Source: PALSA-270 sp963770245
GTDB lineage: Bacteria; Acidobacteriota; Terriglobia; Terriglobales; Acidobacteriaceae
DNA: 64,000 nt
NCBI GenBank assembly: GCA_963770245.1
Contig: CAVYOX010000017.1
Coordinates: 186,001-250,000, forward strand
Direction: 5' to 3'
Shown here: positions 48,961-58,423 of the stretch, one piece after another
How the letters are laid out: each line of letters begins with the position of its first letter
How positions within the stretch are numbered: the first letter of the stretch is position 1
Position numbers and translations under genes: made by a program
The notes under the pieces: model-generated
What the model was told of the DNA's origin: nothing
What the model saw: the letters and a program-made list of their open reading frames with translations, nothing else
Databases searched by the model: none

Positions 48961-51651
48961 GTGGTGGCCGTGGCTTCAGACCCGATCAGACCTTCAGATT
49001 CAATCCGGTTCGGTGAGGATTTCGAGCTGGACCGGTGCAGCTACGAACTGCGCCGCGCCGGCCGGGTTCTCCGGCTGGAACGGATTCCCACGGAGTTGCT
49101 GCTCCTCTTAATTGAACGAAGAGGGCAGCTTGTGTCCCGCGACCAGATCATCGACCGGATTTGGGGCAAAGACGTCTTCCTCGACACCGATAACAGCATC
49201 AACGCCGCCATTCGTAAGATTCGCCAGGTCCTCAAGGACGACTCCGAGCAGCCGCGCTACCTGCAGACCATCACCGGCCGGGGATACCGCTTCATCGCAG
49301 CGGTAGTCGAGGGTCCGCGCAAGATCTCGGTCAGAGGCGAAGCCCGGGAACTTGCAGCCATACTCGACCCCTTCTCGGAGAGGTCAGCGAAGCCGGTGGA
49401 GACCCGCCCGACGAACTTTCCCGTACACAGAACTGGTTTTGTGGGGCGAGAGAGAGAAATAGCTTCCGCCAAGAAACTCCTACTGCGTCAGGATGTGTGC
49501 CTAGTCACGGTCACGGGTCCGGGCGGAATCGGCAAGACGCGCCTGGCCGTCCAGGTGGCGGGCGGCCTTATCGAGCACTTTCCCGGTGGCAGCCATTTTG
49601 TTTCGCTGTCCTCGCTAAGCGATCCGGGCTTGATTGCTTCCGTGATCGTTCAGACGCTGGGGATCCGCGAGGGGGGTGGACAGTCGCCGCTCGAAATACT
49701 CAAGCAGCATTTACGAGATTCACGCCGCGCACCCATGCTGCTCCTGCTCGATAATTTCGAGCACCTGATGCAGGCGGCGCCCACCGTGGCCGAAATCCTA
49801 GCCATGGGTCCCCATCTTAAAATCATGGTAACCAGTCGCGCCGCGCTGCACGTGTCGGGGGAATATGAATTTCCGGTGCCGCCGCTGGCGCTGCCGGATT
49901 CGCGGTCCATGCCTTCGGTTGAGGTCCTGTCGCAGTCGCCCGCGGTGGCGTTGTTTGTGCAGCGCGCCGTCGCGGTCAAGCCGGATTTCGAGATTAATCG
50001 AGAAAACGCCCTGGCGGTCTCTGAGATTTGCGCCAGTTTGGATGGTCTCCCTCTCGCGATCGAGCTCGCAGCCGCTCGGGTCAAAGTTCTTTCGCCCTCT
50101 TCCATGCGAGCACGCCTGTCAAGCCGGTTGCAGTTATTGACCGGCGGCGCGCGAGACATGCCGCACCGGCAGCAGACGCTACGAGCGACGATCGATTGGA
50201 GCTACGATCTGCTGAGTATGGCCGAGCAGAAGCTCTTCCGAAGATTATCGGTGTTCGTGGGCGGGTGCAATCTGGAAGGTGCGGAAGCTGTGTGCGACAC
50301 CAAAGCGGATCTCGACTTGGACCTGCTCGACGGTATGACGTCCATCGTGGACAAAAGCCTGGTCCAGCAGCTCGAGCCAGCAAGTGGTGAATCACGCTTC
50401 GGGATGCTGCAGACGATTCGCGAGTACGCTCTGGAAAAGCTGCAGGCCAGCGGGGAACAGGCCTCGACCAAGCGCGCTCATGCCGCCTACTGTCTGGTGC
50501 TGGCCGAAGAAGCAGCGGCGGAGCCGTGCGGCGCCGAAGGTGCAGAGTGGCTGGAACGATTCGCGTTCGAACACGACAATTTTCGCGCCGGCCTTGACTG
50601 GCTGACAGAAACCGGAGATGCCGAGTGGGGCCTGCGTCTTGGCACAGCCCTGTTTCGTTTCTGGGAGACGCGTGAGTATCTCGCCGAAGGCCGCGACAGG
50701 TTGGGTAAACTGCTGAAGCTCGCAGGCGCGGCCTCTCCCACCAAGGCACGGGCGCACGCGCTTTCTGCCGCGGCCGTTCTGGCGACCGGGCAGGGCGATT
50801 ACGCTTCAGGAGCCGCGCTCTTCGGAGAGAGTCTAAACATCATGCGTCTGTTGTGTGACCAGCGGGGCATCGCTGCATTGTTAAACTCGCTGGCGGTCGT
50901 TGCCCGGGCCCGAGGCGAGCTCCCAGTTGCGCGCTCTCTTTTCGAAGACAGTCTGGCGCTGTGGAGGGAATTGGGCGACCAGAAGGCCGTCGCTGGCTCT
51001 CTCAGTAATCTGGCGAATGTCGTCAAATTGCAGGGTGACAATGCCCACGCCCGCGCCCTATATGCGCAGTGTCTATCGATCTTCCGAGGACTGGGAGATC
51101 GGACAGGAGTCGCCTGGTCACTGAATTACCAGGGGGATGTCGCTCGCGATCAAGGTGACTCCCAAGCCGCGCGGACATTGTACGAACAAGCTTTGGCGAT
51201 TTTCCGGGAGCTCGATGACCGCTGGGGCATTGCAGGCACGCTCGCGGATCTGGGAAGCTTAGCCAAGGAGGAAGGGAATTATCCCGCAACGCAATCGATG
51301 TACCGGGAAAGCATAAGACTTTTCCGGGAACTGGACCACAAACGCGGAATTGCACGCCTGCTCGAGTGTTTCGCCAGTGCAGCGGCCGCGCAACTCCAAG
51401 CCGTACGTACGCTACGACTGGCGGGCGCAGCGGCTGCGCTGCGCCAAAATATTGGCGCTCCGCTCACGCCTGGGGAACAGACCAAACTGGAAGCCAGTCT
51501 GCAGCTGGCACGGCAAGCATTGACGAGCACGGCAGGTGTAACGGCATGGTTGGAAGGCAGAGCTTTGCCGCTCGAGAAAGCTGTTGCAGAGGTGCTGATG
51601 CCCGATGCTGCGTCCCCTCCTGTTAGCCCATCGGGGGCCCGGCCAGCCTGA
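48961..51651 (+). CDS. Winged-helix/NB-ARC/TPR transcriptional regulator
   Basis: An 896-residue STAND-type regulator. N-terminal OmpR-like winged helix (~18-110: FELDRCSYELRRAGRVLRLE, YLQTITGRGYRFIAAV), an NB-ARC/AAA-like NTPase (Walker A GPGGIGKTRLA ~187-197; LLLLDNFEHL Walker B ~260; GLPLAIELAAARVK), and TPR repeats (~590-830: FEDSLALWRELGDQKAVAGSL, YEQALAIFRELDDRWGI). Such proteins stay inactive until a ligand at the TPR/NTPase releases the DNA-binding domain. The GTG at 48961 is the start. It is divergent from the secreted-unknown gene, which it may control. Target and ligand unknown. Confidence 0.9.
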   Translation: MVAVASDPIRPSDSIRFGEDFELDRCSYELRRAGRVLRLERIPTELLLLLIERRGQLVSRDQIIDRIWGKDVFLDTDNSINAAIRKIRQVLKDDSEQPRYLQTITGRGYRFIAAVVEGPRKISVRGEARELAAILDPFSERSAKPVETRPTNFPVHRTGFVGREREIASAKKLLLRQDVCLVTVTGPGGIGKTRLAVQVAGGLIEHFPGGSHFVSLSSLSDPGLIASVIVQTLGIREGGGQSPLEILKQHLRDSRRAPMLLLLDNFEHLMQAAPTVAEILAMGPHLKIMVTSRAALHVSGEYEFPVPPLALPDSRSMPSVEVLSQSPAVALFVQRAVAVKPDFEINRENALAVSEICASLDGLPLAIELAAARVKVLSPSSMRARLSSRLQLLTGGARDMPHRQQTLRATIDWSYDLLSMAEQKLFRRLSVFVGGCNLEGAEAVCDTKADLDLDLLDGMTSIVDKSLVQQLEPASGESRFGMLQTIREYALEKLQASGEQASTKRAHAAYCLVLAEEAAAEPCGAEGAEWLERFAFEHDNFRAGLDWLTETGDAEWGLRLGTALFRFWETREYLAEGRDRLGKLLKLAGAASPTKARAHALSAAAVLATGQGDYASGAALFGESLNIMRLLCDQRGIAALLNSLAVVARARGELPVARSLFEDSLALWRELGDQKAVAGSLSNLANVVKLQGDNAHARALYAQCLSIFRGLGDRTGVAWSLNYQGDVARDQGDSQAARTLYEQALAIFRELDDRWGIAGTLADLGSLAKEEGNYPATQSMYRESIRLFRELDHKRGIARLLECFASAAAAQLQAVRTLRLAGAAAALRQNIGAPLTPGEQTKLEASLQLARQALTSTAGVTAWLEGRALPLEKAVAEVLMPDAASPPVSPSGARPA

Positions 51652-51701
51652 TGCTGGTGGCGAACGAAATCTGCAAAAGATCCGCAAAGGTGAGCGAGCG
51701 T

Positions 51702-51974
51702 TTAACCCGCCATTGTCGGATCGATCAGTCGGCGCACGGCGGAGACGCGATTGGCAGGAAGGCCAACGCGTCTGGCGTGTTCTCGGATGCTCGCCTCGTC
51801 CGGGGCCAAGTAGACGCAGTAGACCTTGTCACCGGTTACATAGCTATGCAGCCACTGTATCTCGGGTCCCATTCCTTTTAGAACGCTGACCGACTTTTGG
51901 GAGATTTCCCGCAATTGGGCTTCGGTTAGATCTCCGGCTCCTGGGACTTCGCGTTCGATGACGAACTTGGGCAT
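51702..51974 (-). CDS. DUF4242 protein
   Basis: A 90-residue protein of the DUF4242 (SCO4226-like, nickel-binding) family: PKFVIEREVPGAGDLTEAQLREISQKSVSVLK, IQWLHSYVTGDKVYCVYLAPDEASIREHARRVGLP are the typical segments (shown as motifs: VIEREVPG, SYVTGDKVYCVYLAPDE, IREHARRVG). A structural member forms a ferredoxin-like dimer that binds nickel; function is unclear. The second ATG (51974) is six bases from AGGAAGG, better spaced than the ATG at 51980. Isolated gene, convergent with the regulator. Confidence 0.85.
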   Translation of the reverse strand: MPKFVIEREVPGAGDLTEAQLREISQKSVSVLKGMGPEIQWLHSYVTGDKVYCVYLAPDEASIREHARRVGLPANRVSAVRRLIDPTMAG

Positions 51975-52095
51975 TGGCATCCTTCCTGATGAGCACGGAT
52001 GCTAGCATACAGATGGCGGGGCTTCAAGACGGTTTGACTCGGTCGGCCTCTGAAGCGATCGAACCTGTGACGGATGAGGAAAGAGGGATGAAGCG

Positions 52096-52286
52096 ATGTT
52101 TCGCGCCTTCTTATTGGTGGCTGGGGAATCTACTTGGCAGGCGTAGCGCTCGTCCTAGTGTTCCCGAGACAACTGGTTCGACACCGAAGTCCGGCTGCCC
52201 CCCTCACCCTGAGCCTTCTGCTCATAGCTGCCACGGTGCTATACGGTTTTCGGCGAGGGTACCACCGTCGACTCGGAGGAGGGTGA
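52096..52286 (+). pseudogene. Frameshifted small two-helix membrane protein
   Basis: From ATG 52096 (MFRAFLL) a shift of one base near 52113 gives a convincing membrane peptide: IGGWGIYLAGVALVLVFPRQ, a basic loop (LVRHRSPAA) and LTLSLLLIAATVLYGFRRGY, ending at TGA 52286. In the unshifted frame the ATG meets a stop after about fifteen codons. It is either a broken small membrane protein or a sequence error. The family is not recognised. Confidence 0.4.
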
Positions 52287-52445
52287 GGATGAAAACAGTA
52301 GTCAGCGACGAGCGCGTTGGTTTTCGAGGCGGCACCGATCGTTATTCGCGACGGCAATTGAAAGAGAATGATCCTGACGCGCTCGGAGAAGACCTAAGTT
52401 AGTGAAACTGCATCCGCTGCCAAAGTCCCATAGAATCGAGGAACC

Positions 52446-54258
52446 ATGCAACTCTTGCCTGCCGTAGCCTGTGTTCTGATCTCGGGTACTCTCATGGCAC
52501 AAACTTCTAATTCGTCCGCCGAGGCCAGCGCCGAATTCGCCAAGCTCAGTGAAGAGTTCATGCGCGAGACGCTGGCGCTTTCTCCCTCCAACGCCTCCCA
52601 AGCCGGATACCACCAGCACGTCGATCCGCAGACCGGCAAGACCATTGCACTCGATGCCGAGCTCGACGATGTGAGTGCCGCCGGCATGGCGGAACAGCGC
52701 CGCGTCTATGGGAAGTGGCGTGAACGTTTCCACACCGAGACTCCGCTTGCCTCACTCGGAGTCGAGGACGCCGCCGACTGGCAGCTCGTCGACGACCAGA
52801 TCGCCCTGAACCTGCTCGAATTGGACCGCATCCAGAACTACCAGCACAACCCCACCGTCTACGTGGAACTCCTTGGCGGTGCACTGTTTCAGCCGCTTAC
52901 CGATGACTATGCGCCCGAGGATGTGCGCCTCGGCCACATCCTCTCCCGCGTGGCGGCATGCCCGCGCTTCCTCGACCAGGCACGCAGCCAGCTGATTGAT
53001 GCCGATCCCATCTTCATCAAGGTCGCCATTGAGGAAAACGACGGCAACATCGATCTGATCCAAAACACGATTGCCGCCGCCGTTCCCGCCGGATCGAAAT
53101 TGAAAGCCCAGTTCGATCAGGTCGCGCCCCAGGCGATCGAAGCACTCAAGAACTTCTCCCGCTGGCTTCAGGACGATCTGGCCAAGCGCAAGACCGATCG
53201 CACCTGGCGCCTGGGAAAAGACCTCTACGCGGCAAAATTCCACCTGGTGATGGAAACCCCGGTCACCCCCGATCAGGCCCTGGTCGATGCGGAAGGCGAA
53301 CTCAAGAAGACGCGTGCCGAAATGCTTCAGATCGCTCTACCACTCCACAAGCAGTACTTCCCCGATCACGACGACCATGCCGGCCTCAGCCCGCAGGAGC
53401 GCGAGAACAAGGTCATCGGTGAAGTGCTGCGAGAAGATTTCCGAAGATCGCCCCAATCGCGACGACTTAATGCAGACCGTGAAAGACGATCTAGCGGGGA
53501 TCCGGCAATTCATCATCGCTAAGAAGATCGTCTCGCTGAAATCGCGCGACAACCTGAAGGTCATCCCCACGCCGCCCTTCATGCGTGGCATCTACTCAGT
53601 CGCTGGCTTCCACTCTGCCCCGCCCCTCGATCCGAACGCCGAGGCTCAATACTGGGTCACGCCCATCGATCCGAAGACGCCCGATGACAAGGCCGAGTCG
53701 AAGCTGCGGGAGTACAACAACTGGGTGCTGAAGTGGCTCACCATTCACGAGGCGCTGCCCGGCCACTACGTGCAGGCCGAGCACGCCAACGAAATCCAGC
53801 CTGTAACCCGCCGCCTCATCCGCGGCCTTTATAGCAACGGAGCCTACGTTGAAGGCTGGGCCGAGTACATCGCCCAGGTCATGATGCAGCAGGGCTTCGC
53901 CAACAGTGACCCGCGTTACCGTCTCAGCTACCTGAAAGTCTGGCTGCGCGCCGTCGGCAATACCGTCCTTGATGTCCGCATGCAGACCATGAACATGACC
54001 GACGACCAGGCCATGTCGTTCATGATGGACGATGCCTTCCAGACCCGCGCCGAGGCCGAGGGCAAATTGCAGCGCGCCAAGCTCAGTTCTACTCAGTTAC
54101 CAACTTATTACGTGGGTACCAGCGAATGGTGGCGCTTGCGCCGCGCCTATGAAGCGGCTAAAGGCAAGGACTTCACGCTCGCCGACTTCCACGACCGGGC
54201 TTTGGACCAGGGCGCATTGCCGGTTCCCTGGCTGGGAAACATTCTGCTGCCGAAGTAG
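52446..54258 (+). pseudogene. DUF885 metallopeptidase-like protein, frameshifted
   Basis: Signal peptide (MQLLPAVACVLISGTLMAQ), then a DUF885 protein split by a frameshift near 53430: the first frame ends its homology at KVIGEVL and the next continues EKISEDRPNRDDLMQTV to residue PK at 54258. The second part carries the family's HEALPGHY motif (zinc-peptidase-like HExxxGH), YVEGWAEYIAQ (a probable third ligand Glu) and TMNMTDDQAM. DUF885 proteins are exported, probably zinc-dependent peptidases. One extra base explains the break, and both halves are otherwise intact, so the mutation is recent or an assembly error. Rejoined length is about 600 residues, normal for the family. Confidence 0.85.
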
Positions 54259-54386
54259 CATGATCGTTTCCATCCCTAAAGCTTGCGATCTTGGTGTCCA
54301 GTTGGCCTGGATGGCGCGGTTGTCGGTCGCACTTGTCTTTGCTAGGACCAGTGAGAGAGATGTGCTAAATTCGTCCCCTCCACTAA

Positions 54387-55952
54387 CTACGGAGCCAGAT
54401 CCAGTCCATACGAGGGGTGGCTGAAAGTTCCGCTGATCTTGATCGGCACGATCTCTCCGGAATCCTTCTTCTTTAGGAATGGCTCCACAAACTTAACCAG
54501 CACTGATTTCGCCCCACTCGATCCTTTGGAAAGCTTGTTATCGACTTGCAGAGTTCCGTGAAGGTTAACCTTTTCTGTCAACAGGCCATATGTGCCATGC
54601 ACATGTGCCAGGGCGCCCGGAATGCTGAAGGAGAAATCGGAGAGCGTCGCAATCGTGTCTCTGAGCACGACATGTCCCTTCAGATTTTCAACGACGCTCG
54701 CCGGATCGTCGTTCTGCCTCCTGCCCTCGGCCAATTGACTGAGGTTGTCAACTTTCTTCTGAGTCGTCGGGCGCATAAAACTCGCCGCGTCGATGCCAAA
54801 GTCTCCCTGCAGGTCCACCCTTTCCAAGAAGTTTCCCTTCCCGGGAGGGACGAGGACTTGTGCGCTGAAGTTCATCGCTCCGGTGAAGGCAGGACGATCC
54901 GCCTTGGAAAGGAGGCGTAACCAGTCCTGGATCCAGCCCTGCGGTTCGGTCGCGCCGAGCGAAACAGTCTTTCCTTCCGAGACCGCTCTCTTTGCCACTT
55001 CTCCTCGCGTCACCAGCGACGTCCGCCCAAATTGTGCCTGCACCGATTGTAGAACGACGTCTCCATCCATCCCGTTGACAATCGCATGGAATTGGGTTTT
55101 CAGGTCTACGGCATGATGGCTCCGGGTTACTTCGAAATCGGGCGCTTCGGTACTGCCTTCGACCTCGATGCGTTCGAGCATACCGTCGAACTTGCCGCTG
55201 GAAGAAAGCGTTCCCCCTATACCGGAAAATACGCTCAGATCGGCCCGTTCAAACACATACGAGCCGGAAACCAGGGTGTGACCGACATTCTGCGGCCGCA
55301 AGGGGCCGAATTGCCCGTCTGTGCGAATTTCTCCGGGAGGCTCCGGATTCAGCAGGGCGGCGTGGAACGACATGGGCCGGTCGTCGGCCACAGAGTTCAA
55401 GGTCAATTTATGAACTTCGAATTTAAGGGATTCCGATCCTGGTTTGTCGGAAGCAATCTCCACCACGGCGCCATCCGCGGTGATCTCGCCGAGAATCACT
55501 GCAAGTCGCTCCGGGCTGCCGGTAGGTCGCGCGGGGTTGCCAGTTTCTTCACTGCCCGGTGACACGAATATGTGCAATCCTTCGACCGCGACCCGTGGAA
55601 TGCGCTTCGGAGTGCGGAAAAACCCCAGGTAACTGCCCTGGATGGTAAGCTTTTCAATCGTGGCGATCGGCGGAGCGTCTCGATCAAGGCTGCGGCGGAA
55701 AATCACTCCTTCGGCAACACATCCCGGTGGGAAATACGTCCCGTGAAACGTTCGCAACTCGACTGTGCTAGAGAACCTTCGCTCTAGCGTGCTGACGATG
55801 GTGTCCCGCGTGAACGGCCAGCGTTTGGCCATCAACACGATGGCGCTTCCGATCACAACGAGGGCCAATAGTCCGCCAACCTTCATCCCGCGGGATAAAA
55901 CCTCAGGCCTCCGTAATCGATTCGTCGAACGGATCGAAACTCCCGTAATCAT
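54387..55952 (-). CDS. AsmA-like envelope protein
   Basis: A 521-residue protein with an N-terminal membrane anchor (~23-42, GLLALVVIGSAIVLMAKRWP) and a long beta-rich periplasmic part typical of AsmA/DUF3971-like proteins: VEGLHIFVSP, a late ATLSDFSFSIPGALAHVHGTYGLLTEKVNLHGTL segment (in pieces: LSDFSFSIPGA; TEKVNLHGTLQVD) that marks the AsmA C-terminal region. Such proteins resemble bridge-type lipid carriers and affect outer-membrane lipid balance. Monocistronic here, convergent with the DUF885 gene. Confidence 0.8.
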   Translation of the reverse strand: MITGVSIRSTNRLRRPEVLSRGMKVGGLLALVVIGSAIVLMAKRWPFTRDTIVSTLERRFSSTVELRTFHGTYFPPGCVAEGVIFRRSLDRDAPPIATIEKLTIQGSYLGFFRTPKRIPRVAVEGLHIFVSPGSEETGNPARPTGSPERLAVILGEITADGAVVEIASDKPGSESLKFEVHKLTLNSVADDRPMSFHAALLNPEPPGEIRTDGQFGPLRPQNVGHTLVSGSYVFERADLSVFSGIGGTLSSSGKFDGMLERIEVEGSTEAPDFEVTRSHHAVDLKTQFHAIVNGMDGDVVLQSVQAQFGRTSLVTRGEVAKRAVSEGKTVSLGATEPQGWIQDWLRLLSKADRPAFTGAMNFSAQVLVPPGKGNFLERVDLQGDFGIDAASFMRPTTQKKVDNLSQLAEGRRQNDDPASVVENLKGHVVLRDTIATLSDFSFSIPGALAHVHGTYGLLTEKVNLHGTLQVDNKLSKGSSGAKSVLVKFVEPFLKKKDSGEIVPIKISGTFSHPSYGLDLAP

Positions 55953-56095
55953 GAACTCTCCATGGTCGAGCCGAATCAGTAGAGGCTTCGCAATTGTGAA
56001 GCCCCAAACACCCGAATAGTCTAGTCAGTCGGAACCGAAGAATCTGAGCACAAAAGACCGCTTCCCAATGACAACCGCCAAACTCGAACTGCCGA

Positions 56096-56533
56096 GTGCG
56101 ACCCGAGGTAACAGTGTTGATTCGCGAACTCGCTTTAGTCTGTCCAGACCCGTCGATTGTTTCTATTCTGAACCGGCTGGGCTATCGCACCGGCATCGGC
56201 AACACGTGGACGGAGAAGCGCGTGCAGCATGTCCGACACAGCCATGGCGTTCCCGCCCGTCCACTGCCAGACCAACGGCTGTGGATGACGATGCAGCAGG
56301 CCGCCGATGCGCTTCGTGTCAGTGAGATGGTTGTCCGCAGACTTATTGCTCAGAAGATTCTCCCGGCAAAACAGATCGTCAAGTTCGCCCCCTGGATGAT
56401 CGACAGAGCAGCTTTGAAACGTTCCGCCGTCCGGAAAGAGATTCGACGAGTTCACGAGGACCGCCCCGCTCCATTTGTCGTGCACAGCAGCCAGAGTGGT
56501 TTGTTCGCTGATTCTGCGGAAGAGGTTCAATGA
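56096..56533 (+). pseudogene. C-terminal fragment of a large serine recombinase-like protein
   Basis: The 145-codon frame reads SIVSILNRLGYRTGIGNTWTEKRVQHVRHSHGV, followed by a helix-turn-helix (MTMQQAADALRVSEMVVRRLIAQKILPAKQIVKFAPWMI). This order (recombinase-type zinc/coil segment with TGxGNTWTxxRV, then an excisionase-like HTH) is what I know from the C-terminal ends of transposon serine recombinases. The catalytic N-terminal domain is absent upstream. It overlaps the next gene's start by four bases (ATGA), probably by chance. Confidence 0.6.
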
Positions 56534-58104
56534 ACAGGTTTCTCTCGATTGGGATCGTGCTACTCCCCGCCATGGTGGTTTTTGCGCAAGATCAGCGCAG
56601 CCCCATCAAAGTGCCGCAGGTACCAAACCGAGGTCTCGGGATGATGATCACGCCATACACGGACCGCCCCCCGGATCTCACGCTTGTACCGCGCGGACCA
56701 GACGCGCGGCATGGACATGTTTGGGTGCAGAACGTGGGTTACGGTCTGCTCATCGTCGGGGAAGTTGACGGTGACCCGCCGGACTTCCCGCGCAACAAGA
56801 ACCTGATTCTTGACAGAGACCACGTTGAGATTTGGCTGGCCGACGCCAAAGATCCCAAACTGCCTCCGATTGGCTGGGACAACCGGTTCCAAGAAGAGGT
56901 GACTTTGCCAAACGGAGCAGACTCCTGCGCAGACTGGGCAAAGAAAAGCGTCTCCGAAAATACAGAGGCGATGGAAAAAAAGTGCCGACGTTGGGCAGAC
57001 CTGCAGAGTCACTACCGTCCGTATTTCAAACGGCTGTTCGCGCGCCAATATTTGGTCACGCCGAACTATGCAGTCGAATCTTTTGCCACGCCCGCATACG
57101 ATGAGATCACCGCACACTTTGCCAGCGACCAGCCCGGCAGCGAAGAAATCCCGGCACCACTGAAGCCTCACAGTCATTTGCAGATGTGGCCCGGTCCCGG
57201 CAAAAACCGTGTTGGCTATACGTTCGAGATCATGATCCCGTTTATAGACTTTCCGCCGCTCTCTGAAACCGAACTAAGCGATTTGCGTTTGCTGGTTGAT
57301 GTTTTCAACGCAGCGGAACCGGGGAGGAAGGCAGGAGCCTATTCCACGTCGTCTCCATCGCGTGTGTATGGTGAGCCTGAGACCTTCAATCTGCTGCGCT
57401 TTGATCCGCCGCATCCATTCCATCTCACTCCTTGCGACTTTCCATTGGCCGGGAAAGACGAGTATGGCAATCGTAACGCGACATGGTTCGTTCCAAAGAC
57501 TGACCAGGATTGGCAGTTCGAGTCCGATGCTTTCGTCGTGGCGAACGACCCTGGTGCGTATCCCGATGGGCCGGAGGCACTATCACCGATTGCGCGTCCG
57601 GTCCACTATTTCTGGCATGGAATTGCGGAAAGCGAGTGGATTTGTGGGCCACACCTGAGTTATCGAAAAGGCGAGAAGACGCAGAATTTTGACGTGCAAG
57701 TGGACGAGGGCGGGTTCGACGCGCACCGCCTGCCAGGAGGAGACCTGCTAATCAAAGTTGGTCCGCGGGTGTACGGGGTGAATAGCTCAGGGCAGTGCGG
57801 CGCCTGCCCGCGTACCGAACTGCGGATTCTGCAGCTCAGTCCGGACATGAAAATCCATGAGGTACTGCAACTAGGCGGAGTTATTGATACCGGAACCGGA
57901 GTTTCGCAAGACTTTACTGTCTCGCCCGACTGGTCGCAGGTTGTACAGTACGACCAGCGCGGCTTGACTGAGCTAGGCCAGCCACAGGCGTGGTCCTCGA
58001 CAACGTGGTGTTTGAGCGAATCGAAGTATGAGGAGTGCGGGCATAAAGACAACGTCGCGCCGCCCGATCCGCCGGTTTTAAAGGAATTGCGTAACGCTGA
58101 CTAG
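56530..58104 (+). CDS. Exported protein with CBM9-like N-terminal domain
   Basis: A 524-residue protein with signal peptide (MNRFLSIGIVLLPAMVVFAQ). Residues ~65-260 look like a family-9-type carbohydrate-binding/DOMON-like sandwich: HVWVQNVGYGLLIVGEVDGD, RDHVEIWLADAKD, GYTFEIMIPFIDFPPL. The C-terminal ~200 residues are Cys-containing (GQCGACPRTEL) and not recognised. A role in binding plant or microbial glycan, or heme, is possible. The gene overlaps the recombinase fragment by four bases and is convergent with the fucosidase. Confidence 0.7.
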   Translation: MNRFLSIGIVLLPAMVVFAQDQRSPIKVPQVPNRGLGMMITPYTDRPPDLTLVPRGPDARHGHVWVQNVGYGLLIVGEVDGDPPDFPRNKNLILDRDHVEIWLADAKDPKLPPIGWDNRFQEEVTLPNGADSCADWAKKSVSENTEAMEKKCRRWADLQSHYRPYFKRLFARQYLVTPNYAVESFATPAYDEITAHFASDQPGSEEIPAPLKPHSHLQMWPGPGKNRVGYTFEIMIPFIDFPPLSETELSDLRLLVDVFNAAEPGRKAGAYSTSSPSRVYGEPETFNLLRFDPPHPFHLTPCDFPLAGKDEYGNRNATWFVPKTDQDWQFESDAFVVANDPGAYPDGPEALSPIARPVHYFWHGIAESEWICGPHLSYRKGEKTQNFDVQVDEGGFDAHRLPGGDLLIKVGPRVYGVNSSGQCGACPRTELRILQLSPDMKIHEVLQLGGVIDTGTGVSQDFTVSPDWSQVVQYDQRGLTELGQPQAWSSTTWCLSESKYEECGHKDNVAPPDPPVLKELRNAD

Positions 58105-58423
58105 CAGCCACCAAAGAGGGAAAATGCATCATCAATCTGTAACGTTCCACTGTAGCGTCCCATTGATCGTTCCCAGCGTAAGGCAGACGCGCGTATTTAT
58201 TGACTCCAGCAAGGTTTAGCACTATGTCACAGCTTCCTGGCGTCCGATGAGCATGCTGTTGCCGAAGCTTAAAGTCACCAGGCGGATTATGTCGATTGAA
58301 CTTCAAGGGCAGGCAGTCGAGCCATGTCAGGTGCCTCGGCACTTCACCTGGTACGGGTGACCGCAGGTAGAGTGACCACACCGCGTCTGAGGCTGCGCAA
58401 ACCGTGCTCTGCCCTATCCTCAG
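58105..58423. other. Intergenic stretch between convergent genes
   Basis: No gene I can support. A minus-strand frame (57914-58381) overlaps the previous gene and lacks family resemblance. No strong terminator hairpin was found. Confidence 0.4.

Noticed and set aside
57914..58381. 155-codon minus-strand frame between two convergent genes
   Set aside because: Two fifths of it is antisense to the CBM9-like gene and the remainder has no motif I recognise.
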